From contig NZ_LXLV01000062.1 in assembly GCF_001757995.1 (NCBI RefSeq), positions 411,285 to 475,284 of the forward strand: a stretch of DNA of 64,000 nucleotides. Direction: 5' to 3'. A model generated the notes under the pieces. The model saw only the letters and a list, made by a program, of their open reading frames with translations, had not been told where the DNA came from and did not search any database. A program made the translations under genes and the position numbers. Shown piece after piece: positions 57,806 to 64,000 of the stretch (positions are counted from its first letter, which is position 1; every line of letters starts with the position of its first letter). Origin of the DNA: Bacillus mycoides. Its GTDB lineage: Bacteria > Bacillota > Bacilli > Bacillales > Bacillaceae_G.

Positions 57806-57832
57806 AAAAAAGCACTGTAACCAGTGCTTTTT
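57806..57832 (+). terminator. Terminator
   Basis: AAAAAGCACTG and CAGTGCTTTTT pair around TAAC. Confidence 0.9.
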
Positions 57833-57950
57833 ATTTATGTTCATTAATTTTTTTATTTTTCCAACTTATTCACAAAAAATACACCTTATTTCATACTATA
57901 TACCCATCATAAATCTATTTAAATTTTCAAAAAAACAGATTAAAAAGATA

Positions 57951-57979
57951 TTGACACTATAAAATTTCAGTGCTAACAT
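57951..57979 (+). promoter_or_regulatory. Promoter of the Mg2+ riboswitch
   Basis: TTGACA (57951-57956), 17 nt ending TGC, TAACAT (57974-57979). Confidence 0.75.
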
Positions 57980-57997
57980 TCAACATGTAATTGAATA

Positions 57998-58160
57998 TGG
58001 TCTCTGTTAGGTGAGGCTCCTGTATAGAGAAACGCTGCTGCCCAAAAATGTCGAGAGACGCCAATGGGTCAACAGGAAAGGTCGGAATGAAGGCCTTTTT
58101 TAACGTAGCTGGTTTCAGTACCTATGCTATACAGTGCTAAAACTCAACGAGGGAGAGGTG
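57998..58160 (+). promoter_or_regulatory. M-box (ykoK) Mg2+ riboswitch
   Basis: The conserved blocks of the ykoK leader are present in order: GTTAGGTGAGGCTCCT, ACGCTGCTGCCCAAAAATGT, GACGCCAATGGGTCAACAG, and the closing GCTAAAACTCAACGAGGGAG then AGG. Mg2+ folding of the aptamer is expected to free the terminator at 58244. Confidence 0.95.
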
Positions 58161-58243
58161 CATGTATTTTGTCATACACAAAAACTGTTTTTATCTATGT
58201 TTTACTAACAGTCTTTCGTGTGGACTCTTTTAACTGTGAATTC

Positions 58244-58276
58244 AGACCTTTACTCGTTGTGAGTAAAGGTCTTTTT
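58244..58276 (+). terminator. Riboswitch-controlled terminator
   Basis: GACCTTTACTC and GAGTAAAGGTC form an 11-bp stem around GTTGT, followed by five T's, 84 nt past the aptamer. Confidence 0.9.
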
Positions 58277-58351
58277 ACGTCTTTATGCACCTTACTATGA
58301 AACAAACATAGCATATTCAGAAACTACTAAATTGTACGGAGGTGAGGAACA

Positions 58352-58447
58352 GTGGCAAATGATGATTCGGCCCAGATACCCATATGTTTTACGCTTAAAT
58401 TTCATCATGTAGGTAGGAAAGAAGCTGTTCCTCCCAATTTTAAATAG
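58352..58447 (+). CDS. Candidate 31-aa leader peptide ahead of mgtA
   Basis: GTG 58352 with GGAGGTGAGG upstream opens 31 codons reading MANDDSAQIPICFTLKFHHV and ending GRKEAVPPNFK, stop TAG 58445-58447. It lies after the M-box terminator and 47 nt before the mgtA start, so it is translated only on read-through. Its ribosome site and start (GAGGAACAG, 58344-58352) are complementary to CTGTTCCTC near its own end (58425-58433). Composition is unremarkable apart from IPICF and VPP. Conservation could not be checked. Confidence 0.55.
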   Translation: MANDDSAQIPICFTLKFHHVGRKEAVPPNFK

Positions 58448-58463
58448 TCGAGTAACAGATTGT

Positions 58464-58488
58464 TTCCTCCTTCATGACAAAGGAGGAA
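58464..58488 (+). promoter_or_regulatory. Hairpin masking the mgtA ribosome binding site
   Basis: TTCCTCCTT (58464-58472) pairs perfectly with AAGGAGGAA (58480-58488), the Shine-Dalgarno sequence of mgtA, around a 7-nt loop. CTGTTCCTCC at 58425-58434 is a second possible partner of the same site. Confidence 0.75.
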
Positions 58489-58494
58489 CTACCA

Positions 58495-61200
58495 ATGTTA
58501 AATTTACAAAGACAAGAAACAAAACATGCTTACGATCAAAATAGCATGAATATAAATAACAAATTATTAGTCGAAGTTGCAACACAGGATGTAAACTCTA
58601 CGTTAAAACTTTTAGAAACAACAGAAAATGGAATCTCTAAACAAGAAGCAGCTCGTAGACTTTCTTTATACGGTCCGAACGAAATTGCTCATAATAAAAC
58701 ATCGCCATGGTATGTTCAATTTTTGCTGGCATTTAAAAATCCATTTATCTTTGTTTTATTAGCTCTTGGGGCACTCTCTTTTTTCACAGATGACATACAA
58801 GGAACGATTGTCGTATCTGTAATGGTGCTATTAAGTGCGACGATTCGCTTTTTACAAGAATTCCGCTCTCAGAAAGCAACGGATAAGTTAAAAGCTATGG
58901 TTCGAACAACCGTGAGCGTCTTTAGAATAGATGGATTTGTACACGAAACAAAAAACGTAACGAATGTAAAGCGTAATCATACAATAGAAATTCCAATTGA
59001 AGAACTTGTACCTGGCGATATCATTTCACTTTCAGCTGGTGATATCGTGCCAGCTGATGTGCGTATTTTATCCGCAAAAGATTTATTTGTTAATCAGTCT
59101 TCTTTAACCGGGGAAGCACTTCCTGTAGAAAAATACGCAAACTGCTACCATACAGAAAATAAGCATAGCTTACCGAAAAACATGAAAAAAAATTTCAATC
59201 CACTCGATATGGAAAACCTTTGCTTTATGGGTACGAATATTGTAAGTGGTAGCGCGAAAGCTGTTGTCGTCTCAACAAGTACCGATACGTATTTCGGCTC
59301 TTTAGCAAATAAGGTAATCGGTAAGCGCGTAGAAACAAGCTTTGATAAAGGTGTAAACAAAGTAAGCTGGCTCTTAATTACATTCATGCTTATTATGACA
59401 CCCATCGTCCTTCTCATTAATGGATTCACAAAAGGTGATTGGCAAGAGGCTTTCTTCTTCGCTATTGCTATTGCAGTTGGTCTTACGCCTGAAATGTTAC
59501 CAATGATTGTAACTGCTAATTTAGCTAAAGGTGCCGTTAACATGTCTAAACAGAAAGTCATTGTAAAACAGCTCAACTCTATACAAAACTTGGGTGCTAT
59601 GAACATTCTTTGTACAGATAAAACTGGGACATTGACAGAAGATAAAGTTGTACTTGTTCGGCATTTAAATCCTAATGGTAATACATGCGATCGTGTATTA
59701 CAGTTTGCATATTTAAATAGCTTCTATCAAACTGGATTGAAAAATTTAATAGATAAAGCTGTTATTAAGCATACAGAGGAAAATCAGAAGTTTAATCCAT
59801 CAGTTTTTCAAAAACTAGATGAAATTCCATTTGACTTTGCTCGCCGGCGTATGTCAGTCATCGTGAAAGACCTTTCAGGAGAACATACAATGGTTTGTAA
59901 AGGGGCCGTAGAAGAAACGTTATCTATTTGTAACTACACTGAAATGGATGGACAAATCGTTACACTTACCGAGGAAATGCGCTCAAATGTCAAACAACTT
60001 AGCGAGACATTGAATGGTGAAGGTATGCGTGTTATTGCTGTAGCTTACAAAAAAGATAGAAAAACAAATAATAAAGAGTACGCGATGACAGATGAAACTA
60101 ATATGATTCTCGCTGGATATATTGGCTTTTTAGATCCGCCTAAGCCATCTGCATCTTCTGCAATTCAAGCATTACAGAAACATGGTGTACAAGTGAAAAT
60201 TTTAACTGGTGATAATGAAATTGTTACAAAAAAAGTTTGTACCGAGGTGGGATTAAATATCGGTGAGCCTATCCTTGGCTACGAGATCGATTCTTTACCT
60301 GATAAAGCATTAGCAAAACTAGCTGAGGAAACAACCGTGTTCGCAAAACTAAATCCAATGCAAAAAGCTCGAATTATTCAAGTATTAAAAGAGAACGGTC
60401 ACACTGTAGGTTATATGGGAGATGGCATTAACGATGCCGTGGCATTACGTGAAGCTGATGTTGGAATATCTGTTGATACTGCAACTGATATCGCAAAAGA
60501 ATCTTCCGATATTATTCTACTTGAAAAAAGTTTAACTATATTAGAAGCCGGTATTTTAGAAGGACGTACTACGTTCGGAAATATTTTAAAATATATTAAA
60601 ATGACAGCTAGCTCTAACTTTGGAAATGTATTTAGTGTGTTAGTGGCAAGTGCTTTCATTCCCTTCTTGCCGATGCTTGCCATTCACCTTTTAATTCAAA
60701 ACTTGCTTTATGATATTTCACAACTGTCTATTCCATGGGACAAAATGGATAAAGAGTTTTTAGAAAAACCAAGAAAATGGGATACTGCAAACTTACGGAA
60801 CTTCATTATTTGCATAGGTCCAATTAGCTCAATATTCGATATTATCACATACGTAGTCATGTGGAATGTCTTCGGCGCAAATACACCTAGCGAACAATCA
60901 TTATTCCAATCTGGTTGGTTTGTCGTTGGATTGTTAACACAAACTTTAATCGTTCACATGATAAGAACACAAAAAATTCCTTTCATTCAAAGCACTGCAT
61001 CAATACCAGTTCTTTTATTAACTGCTTGTATTATGGCAATCGGAATTTACATTCCATTCTCACCACTTGGAGCAGCCGTTGGTTTACAAGCATTACCACT
61101 TAGCTACTTCCCTTGGTTAGTAGGAATACTATTAGGCTATGCTTTCTTAACACAATTCCTGAAAAAAATTTATATTAAAAAGTTTCATAGCTGGTTATAA
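58495..61200 (+). CDS. mgtA: Mg2+-importing P-type ATPase, MgtA-like
   Basis: 901 residues from ATG 58495; an in-frame ATG at 58474 lies in the loop of the ribosome-site hairpin and is unlikely. P3B ATPase layout: N-terminal helix LLETTENGISKQEAARRL, actuator SLTGEALPVEK, phosphorylation site CTDKTGTLTED (Asp about 374), LDPPKPSA, hinge MGDGINDAVALREADVGISV (about 639), and ten membrane segments. It imports Mg2+ at ATP cost. The M-box in front agrees with Mg2+ as substrate. Followed by mgtC after 70 nt. Confidence 0.95.
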   Translation: MLNLQRQETKHAYDQNSMNINNKLLVEVATQDVNSTLKLLETTENGISKQEAARRLSLYGPNEIAHNKTSPWYVQFLLAFKNPFIFVLLALGALSFFTDDIQGTIVVSVMVLLSATIRFLQEFRSQKATDKLKAMVRTTVSVFRIDGFVHETKNVTNVKRNHTIEIPIEELVPGDIISLSAGDIVPADVRILSAKDLFVNQSSLTGEALPVEKYANCYHTENKHSLPKNMKKNFNPLDMENLCFMGTNIVSGSAKAVVVSTSTDTYFGSLANKVIGKRVETSFDKGVNKVSWLLITFMLIMTPIVLLINGFTKGDWQEAFFFAIAIAVGLTPEMLPMIVTANLAKGAVNMSKQKVIVKQLNSIQNLGAMNILCTDKTGTLTEDKVVLVRHLNPNGNTCDRVLQFAYLNSFYQTGLKNLIDKAVIKHTEENQKFNPSVFQKLDEIPFDFARRRMSVIVKDLSGEHTMVCKGAVEETLSICNYTEMDGQIVTLTEEMRSNVKQLSETLNGEGMRVIAVAYKKDRKTNNKEYAMTDETNMILAGYIGFLDPPKPSASSAIQALQKHGVQVKILTGDNEIVTKKVCTEVGLNIGEPILGYEIDSLPDKALAKLAEETTVFAKLNPMQKARIIQVLKENGHTVGYMGDGINDAVALREADVGISVDTATDIAKESSDIILLEKSLTILEAGILEGRTTFGNILKYIKMTASSNFGNVFSVLVASAFIPFLPMLAIHLLIQNLLYDISQLSIPWDKMDKEFLEKPRKWDTANLRNFIICIGPISSIFDIITYVVMWNVFGANTPSEQSLFQSGWFVVGLLTQTLIVHMIRTQKIPFIQSTASIPVLLLTACIMAIGIYIPFSPLGAAVGLQALPLSYFPWLVGILLGYAFLTQFLKKIYIKKFHSWL

Positions 61201-61204
61201 AAAT

Positions 61205-61233
61205 GAGAATAAGTAGGTACTCCCCACTTATTC
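61205..61233. other. Hairpin between mgtA and mgtC
   Basis: AGAATAAGT and ACTTATTCT pair around an 11-nt loop, without a T run on the plus strand; more likely an mRNA processing or stability hairpin than a terminator. Confidence 0.5.
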
Positions 61234-61270
61234 TAAAAAATAACACGTACTTATAAGTATGGAGGTGACC

Positions 61271-61975
61271 ATGATGGTATGGTATGACATTGTATTAAGA
61301 TTATTTATCGCAATTATTGTAGGTGCTTGCATCGGAATGGAAAGGCAATGGAGACATCGAATGGCCGGGCTGCGGACAAATGCTCTCGTATCACTTGGTG
61401 CCTGTATATTTGTTTTATTATCCGTCATGCTTGATCATGATGCTAGCCCATCACGTATTGCTGCTCAGGTTGTTAGTGGTATTGGCTTTTTAGGAGGCGG
61501 TGTTATTATCCGTGACGGTTTTAGTATTAGAGGACTAAATACTGCGGCTACTTTATGGTGCGCTGCTGCTGTCGGTACTCTTACAGGCGCTGGTTTTCTC
61601 GTTGCAGCTATATTAGGTGCAGCCGGCGTTTTACTAGCAAATATACTACTTCGCCCGATCGCTCTCTTTATGAATAAAAAATCAAAAGAAGAATCACCTG
61701 AACAAACAAACTACTTCCTTTCTCTTACTTGTTCCGAAGAAAATGAAGCACATATTCGTTTCTTACTCATGCACATGGTAAGTTCAGAAGGTCTCGGTTT
61801 AAAAGAATTGTATAGTGAAGATGTTAATCCTAATCAAAAAGTATGTATACAAGCTACATTACATTGCAAGAAAAATGCAGCTGTCTTAATTGAAAAGATA
61901 GTAAGTAGAATGCTTTTAGAATCTGGTGTTACTGCTGCAGGCTGGAAAACTTCATTAGATTTAGAGGCAGGTTAA
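61271..61975 (+). CDS. mgtC: MgtC-family membrane protein
   Basis: 234 residues. MgtC signature: GACIGMERQWRHRMAGLRTN, then GIGFLGGGVIIRDG and GLNTAATLWCAAAVGTLTGAG, with 4-5 membrane segments, and a C-terminal soluble ACT-like domain of about 90 residues. MgtC in pathogens aids growth at low Mg2+ and damps ATP synthase; here it lies in one operon with mgtA. Two tandem ATGs (61271, 61274) share GGAGGTG; 61274 has the better spacing. Confidence 0.92.
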   Translation: MMVWYDIVLRLFIAIIVGACIGMERQWRHRMAGLRTNALVSLGACIFVLLSVMLDHDASPSRIAAQVVSGIGFLGGGVIIRDGFSIRGLNTAATLWCAAAVGTLTGAGFLVAAILGAAGVLLANILLRPIALFMNKKSKEESPEQTNYFLSLTCSEENEAHIRFLLMHMVSSEGLGLKELYSEDVNPNQKVCIQATLHCKKNAAVLIEKIVSRMLLESGVTAAGWKTSLDLEAG

Positions 61976-62075
61976 ATACAAAAAGTGTCATGGTATAAAT
62001 CCATTTTTTAGGTTTCACCTTATAAGCAACTACTGGATGCTCTCTTCCACCTAAAAAGAAAGGGTTTATATTCAT
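61929..62075 (-). CDS. Small ORF C behind dinB, overlapping mgtC antisense
   Basis: 48 codons, MNINPFFLGGREHPVVAYKV start. Its ribosome site AGAAGGTG overlaps the stop of ORF B, and its first 35 nt repeat those of ORF A. The last 47 nt run antisense into mgtC. No known family recognised. Confidence 0.4.
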   Translation of the reverse strand: MNINPFFLGGREHPVVAYKVKPKKWIYTMTLFVFNLPLNLMKFSSLQQ

Positions 62076-62083
62076 GACACCTT

Positions 62084-62215
62084 CTACATACATCCATTTT
62101 TCATTTTCAAGTTATTAGCTACTGCTAGGAATAACTTGAAGTAATCCATACTCGTTTGATCTTTTTGTTTTAACTTGGCATGGGGCCGAAAAGGGATCTG
62201 ACCGCTTCTACGCAT
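62084..62215 (-). CDS. Small ORF B behind dinB
   Basis: 43 codons starting MRRSGQIPFRPHAKLKQKDQ. Its ATG overlaps the stop of ORF A (ATGCGTAG), a coupled arrangement; basic N-terminal half. It could also be the second part of a frameshifted ORF A. Not recognised. Confidence 0.4.
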   Translation of the reverse strand: MRRSGQIPFRPHAKLKQKDQTSMDYFKLFLAVANNLKMKNGCM

Positions 62216-62261
62216 AGCCGGATTCCCTCTTCCATCTAAAAAAAGAAGGTTTTACATTCAT
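62208..62261 (-). CDS. Small ORF A behind dinB
   Basis: 17 codons, MNVKPSFFRWKRESGYA. TAGAAGGTGTC ahead of it contains the dinB stop codon and an AAGGTG ribosome site, so it would be translated from the dinB message. Too short to judge by content. Confidence 0.35.
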   Translation of the reverse strand: MNVKPSFFRWKRESGYA

Positions 62262-62269
62262 GACACCTT

Positions 62270-63508
62270 CTACATAAACTTATTTTCTAACTTTTGTTGA
62301 AACGACTTCTCTTGCTTACGTAGTAGTTGGCTACCTCTCTGTAAAAGTGGCGTTCCATACTTATCATTAATTTGATCAATGACAGCAAGTAGCGGTTCTT
62401 TTTTCGCATCTTCTTCAAATGAAAACAAATCTAACTGTTTCACCGATTCTGTCTTCCACTCTAATTCAGTAGCTGTAACACCTAACAGACGAACAGAATC
62501 ACCATCCCAGTGTTGCTTCCATAAACGTGATGCCGCTTGGAAAATAACCCGTTCTTCCCAAATTGCATTTTTCAATTGTTTACTCCGTGTTACTGTGCGA
62601 CGATCATGGTATTTAATCATAATTTGAATGTTATAACTAACGAGAGTTCGTTTTTGTAGCCTTTTGCTTACTGATTTCGATAATCTTTCTAACATATCCA
62701 GTAATTCTTTTTCTTCGTCCATATCCTTTGAGAAAGTCATCGAATTCCCAACGCTTTTATGTTGTCCCATTTGATTCGGATCAACTTCCCTGTCATCCAT
62801 ACCTTTTGCACGTTTTTGTAAATCAACACCGTGCTTTCCAATTTTAGCGCGAATGATATGCTCGTCTCCTTTTGCTAACTGTTCAATTGTATGTATATGA
62901 ATGTCTTTTAGTTTTTCAGCTGTTTTCTCTCCGATTCCATGCATCTCTGCAACTGATCGTGGCCAAATAATTTCTGGAATATCACGTTTTCGAAGTACTG
63001 TAATACCAAGAGGTTTTTTCATATCTGAAGCAGTCTTTGCTAGGAAAAGGTTTGGGGCAATCCCAATGCTACATGGAAGTTGTAACTCTGTTAATAACGC
63101 TTGTTGAATCATCTTCGCTATTTCAAGAGGCGAACCGAGCGCATAGCAATCTGTAATATCTAAATACCCTTCATCTATAGAAAACGGTTGTATTTTTTCT
63201 GTAAAACGGGAAAGAATTTGAAACATTTGAAATGAAGCTTCTCGATATAATGTAAAATTAGGACGCCTCACAACTAATTGCGGACATAATCGCTTCGCTT
63301 CCCATAGAGGCATCGTCGTACGTATTCCATATTCTCTCGCCTCATAACTACATGTTACGATAATCCCTTTTCTTTCTTTTTCATTTCCCGCAATCGCTAA
63401 TGGCTTTCCTTGTAATGATGGGTCATGAGCAATTTCAACAGATGCGAAAAAACAATTCATATCTACGTGTAAAATAACACGACCATTTTTCGGATACATT
63501 TCTCGCAT
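62270..63508 (-). CDS. dinB: DNA polymerase IV (Y family)
   Basis: 412 residues from ATG 63508 (AAGGGGTGAG upstream). HVDMNCFFASVEIA (first metal site), YEAREYGIRTTMPLWEA, FSIDEGYLDITD (SxDE) and the little-finger domain are complete; the end lacks an obvious beta-clamp peptide beyond LDLFSFEE, which itself resembles a clamp-binding QLxLF. B. subtilis YqjH. A LexA-type box lies 18 nt upstream, so it is probably SOS-induced. Confidence 0.93.
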   Translation of the reverse strand: MREMYPKNGRVILHVDMNCFFASVEIAHDPSLQGKPLAIAGNEKERKGIIVTCSYEAREYGIRTTMPLWEAKRLCPQLVVRRPNFTLYREASFQMFQILSRFTEKIQPFSIDEGYLDITDCYALGSPLEIAKMIQQALLTELQLPCSIGIAPNLFLAKTASDMKKPLGITVLRKRDIPEIIWPRSVAEMHGIGEKTAEKLKDIHIHTIEQLAKGDEHIIRAKIGKHGVDLQKRAKGMDDREVDPNQMGQHKSVGNSMTFSKDMDEEKELLDMLERLSKSVSKRLQKRTLVSYNIQIMIKYHDRRTVTRSKQLKNAIWEERVIFQAASRLWKQHWDGDSVRLLGVTATELEWKTESVKQLDLFSFEEDAKKEPLLAVIDQINDKYGTPLLQRGSQLLRKQEKSFQQKLENKFM

Positions 63509-63525
63509 ACTACTCACCCCTTAAA

Positions 63526-63537
63526 GAACGTTTGTTC
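63526..63537. promoter_or_regulatory. LexA (DinR) box upstream of dinB
   Basis: GAACGTTTGTTC fits GAAC-N4-GTTC, the invariant core of the B. subtilis LexA site, and lies 18 nt before the dinB start codon. Confidence 0.8.
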
Positions 63538-63650
63538 CTTCATTATATCAAATTTCTTTATAAGTTATAATAATTATTGGCTTTTCTCTATCTATTTTTT
63601 GCTATACTGTACGTACCAAATGGATATTATTGTAAAGGAGATGAATCGCT

Positions 63651-63857
63651 ATGAAACAACATAATAAACTCAATTATGTATTTATTATTATTATAGTAAT
63701 CCTTGCGATTAATTATTTGTTACTTCCCCTTTTTAACATTAACATTTACGCTTTAGGAATCTTCTCTCATTTCATACGTTTTGCAACAACTTATGTACTT
63801 CCATGGGTCTTCTTATACTGGCTTATCCGCCTTGTGAAAGCAATTGAATCAAAATAA
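63651..63857 (+). CDS. Small two-helix membrane protein
   Basis: 68 residues with two hydrophobic segments (YVFIIIIVILAINYLLLPLF and FIRFATTYVLPWVFLYWLI). AAAGGAGATG is well placed. TGCTATACT at 63600-63608 is an extended -10. No known family recognised; charged ends suggest a simple membrane hairpin. Confidence 0.7.
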   Translation: MKQHNKLNYVFIIIIVILAINYLLLPLFNINIYALGIFSHFIRFATTYVLPWVFLYWLIRLVKAIESK

Positions 63858-63868
63858 AAAAAGACGTG

Positions 63869-64000
63869 TGAACTGATATTATCCCCTTAAGGTAGACAGT
63901 GTAAAAAGACCATGAATACACATGGATGTTACACTTTTACTTGGAGGGGATTTTATTATGGTTAAAAAAGGGGATAAATTTCAAACTTATTCAGATCAAT
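63869..64000 (+). mobile_element. Left end of an IS3-family insertion sequence, cut by the window edge
   Basis: TGAACTGATATTATCCCCTT then AAGGTAGACAG (63869-63899) resembles IS3-family terminal repeats (TG...CCCC...TAGAC). A transposase start follows. The right end is outside the window, so target duplication cannot be tested. Confidence 0.65.
63958..64000 (+). CDS. IS3-type transposase OrfA, N-terminus only
   Basis: MVKKGDKFQTYSDQ, running off the window; GGAGGGG is 8 nt upstream. The start recalls the helix-turn-helix OrfA of IS3/IS150-group elements in the B. cereus group (GDKFQTYS then FKLEAV-like in relatives). Only 14 residues, so the call rests mainly on the terminal repeat next to it. 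Confidence 0.6.
   Translation, partial: MVKKGDKFQTYSDQ

Larger units (their letters stand above)
62028..62278. repeat. Diverged direct repeat of about 50 bp
   Basis: CTCTTCCACCTAAAAAGAAA (62042-) to CTTCTACATA (62090) recurs as CTCTTCCATCTAAAAAAAGA (62228-) to CTTCTACATA (62276), with ATTCATGACACCTTCTACAT exact in both. A hairpin TTCAAGTTATT/AATAACTTGAA (62106-62140) lies between the copies. Confidence 0.8.

Noticed and set aside
58474-58494. mgtA start at 58474
   Set aside because: This ATG lies in the hairpin loop with no ribosome site, while ATG 58495 follows AAAGGAGGAAC.
61205-61233. Terminator separating mgtA and mgtC
   Set aside because: No T run follows on the plus strand, so read-through into mgtC is expected.

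Overview
The window is a low-GC Firmicutes chromosome segment and fits the Bacillus cereus group. Three things point there. The spoIIM-fur-yqzK-xerD-deoB-pupG, nudF-mciZ-yqkF, yqkE-yqkD-yqkC and proI-yqjQ-yqjP-rnz-dinB neighbourhoods match the B. subtilis yqk/yqj region. Two ~145-bp bcr1-type repeats are present, each bounded by TTTAT/ATAAA duplications. Sortase-anchored surface proteins and sporulation genes are also present. No rRNA, tRNA or CRISPR array was seen. Almost everything looks like stable chromosomal backbone; the only transposase is a partial IS3-family element at the right edge.

Layout: 1-3.6 kb, a GntR/YtrA-type regulator with its operator, an ABC ATPase and two paralogous permeases. 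3.6-8.1 kb, an exported protein, MarR regulator, SIMPL protein, AzgA-type purine permease and CorA. 8.1-11.5 kb, the nucleoside salvage operon deoB-pupG-pdp, with a cre-like site, a palindromic operator and a bcr1 element in its 3' UTR. 11.8-17.6 kb, a YtkA-like lipoprotein, xerD, yqzK, fur, spoIIM, a GNAT gene, nudF, a 42-codon mciZ and yqkF. 17.6-27.6 kb, mixed metabolic and regulatory genes including a secreted 5'-nucleotidase, a YuiF-like antiporter with a divergent-convergent LacI regulator, and a CDGSH protein. 27.7-31.6 kb, an FMN riboswitch and ribD-ribE-ribBA-ribH. 31.6-38.4 kb, the biotin operon bioA-D-F-H-C-B with a BirA operator, flanked by two paralogous small exported proteins. 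38.5-40.4 kb, a T-box leader with a duplicated antiterminator/terminator module before an NhaC-type antiporter. 40.5-45.3 kb, an LPXTG-anchored nucleotidase/phosphodiesterase, an SGNH hydrolase, a MarR regulator and a DUF2062 protein. 45.4-50.6 kb, argC-J-B-D-F with an ARG box. 50.8-57.8 kb, bcr1, yqzH, yqjQ, yqjP, proI, sdaAB/AA beside a decayed transporter, and rnz. 57.9-62 kb, an M-box Mg2+ riboswitch, a 31-aa upstream ORF, a Shine-Dalgarno-sequestering hairpin, mgtA and mgtC. 62-64 kb, a chain of tiny ORFs behind dinB, dinB with a LexA box, a small membrane protein and the IS end.

The biology is largely biosynthesis and salvage under RNA or repressor control: FMN, T-box and Mg2+ leaders plus BirA, ArgR, CcpA, Fur/PerR, LexA and YtrA sites. 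The most unusual features are the two-layer leader of mgtA (transcriptional M-box, then a leader peptide abutting a hairpin that masks the mgtA ribosome binding site), the T-box with a second complete antiterminator/terminator module but no second Stem I, and the long inverted repeat inside the FMN riboswitch expression platform. Start codons were re-chosen wherever a clear Shine-Dalgarno sequence favoured an internal ATG, GTG or TTG.
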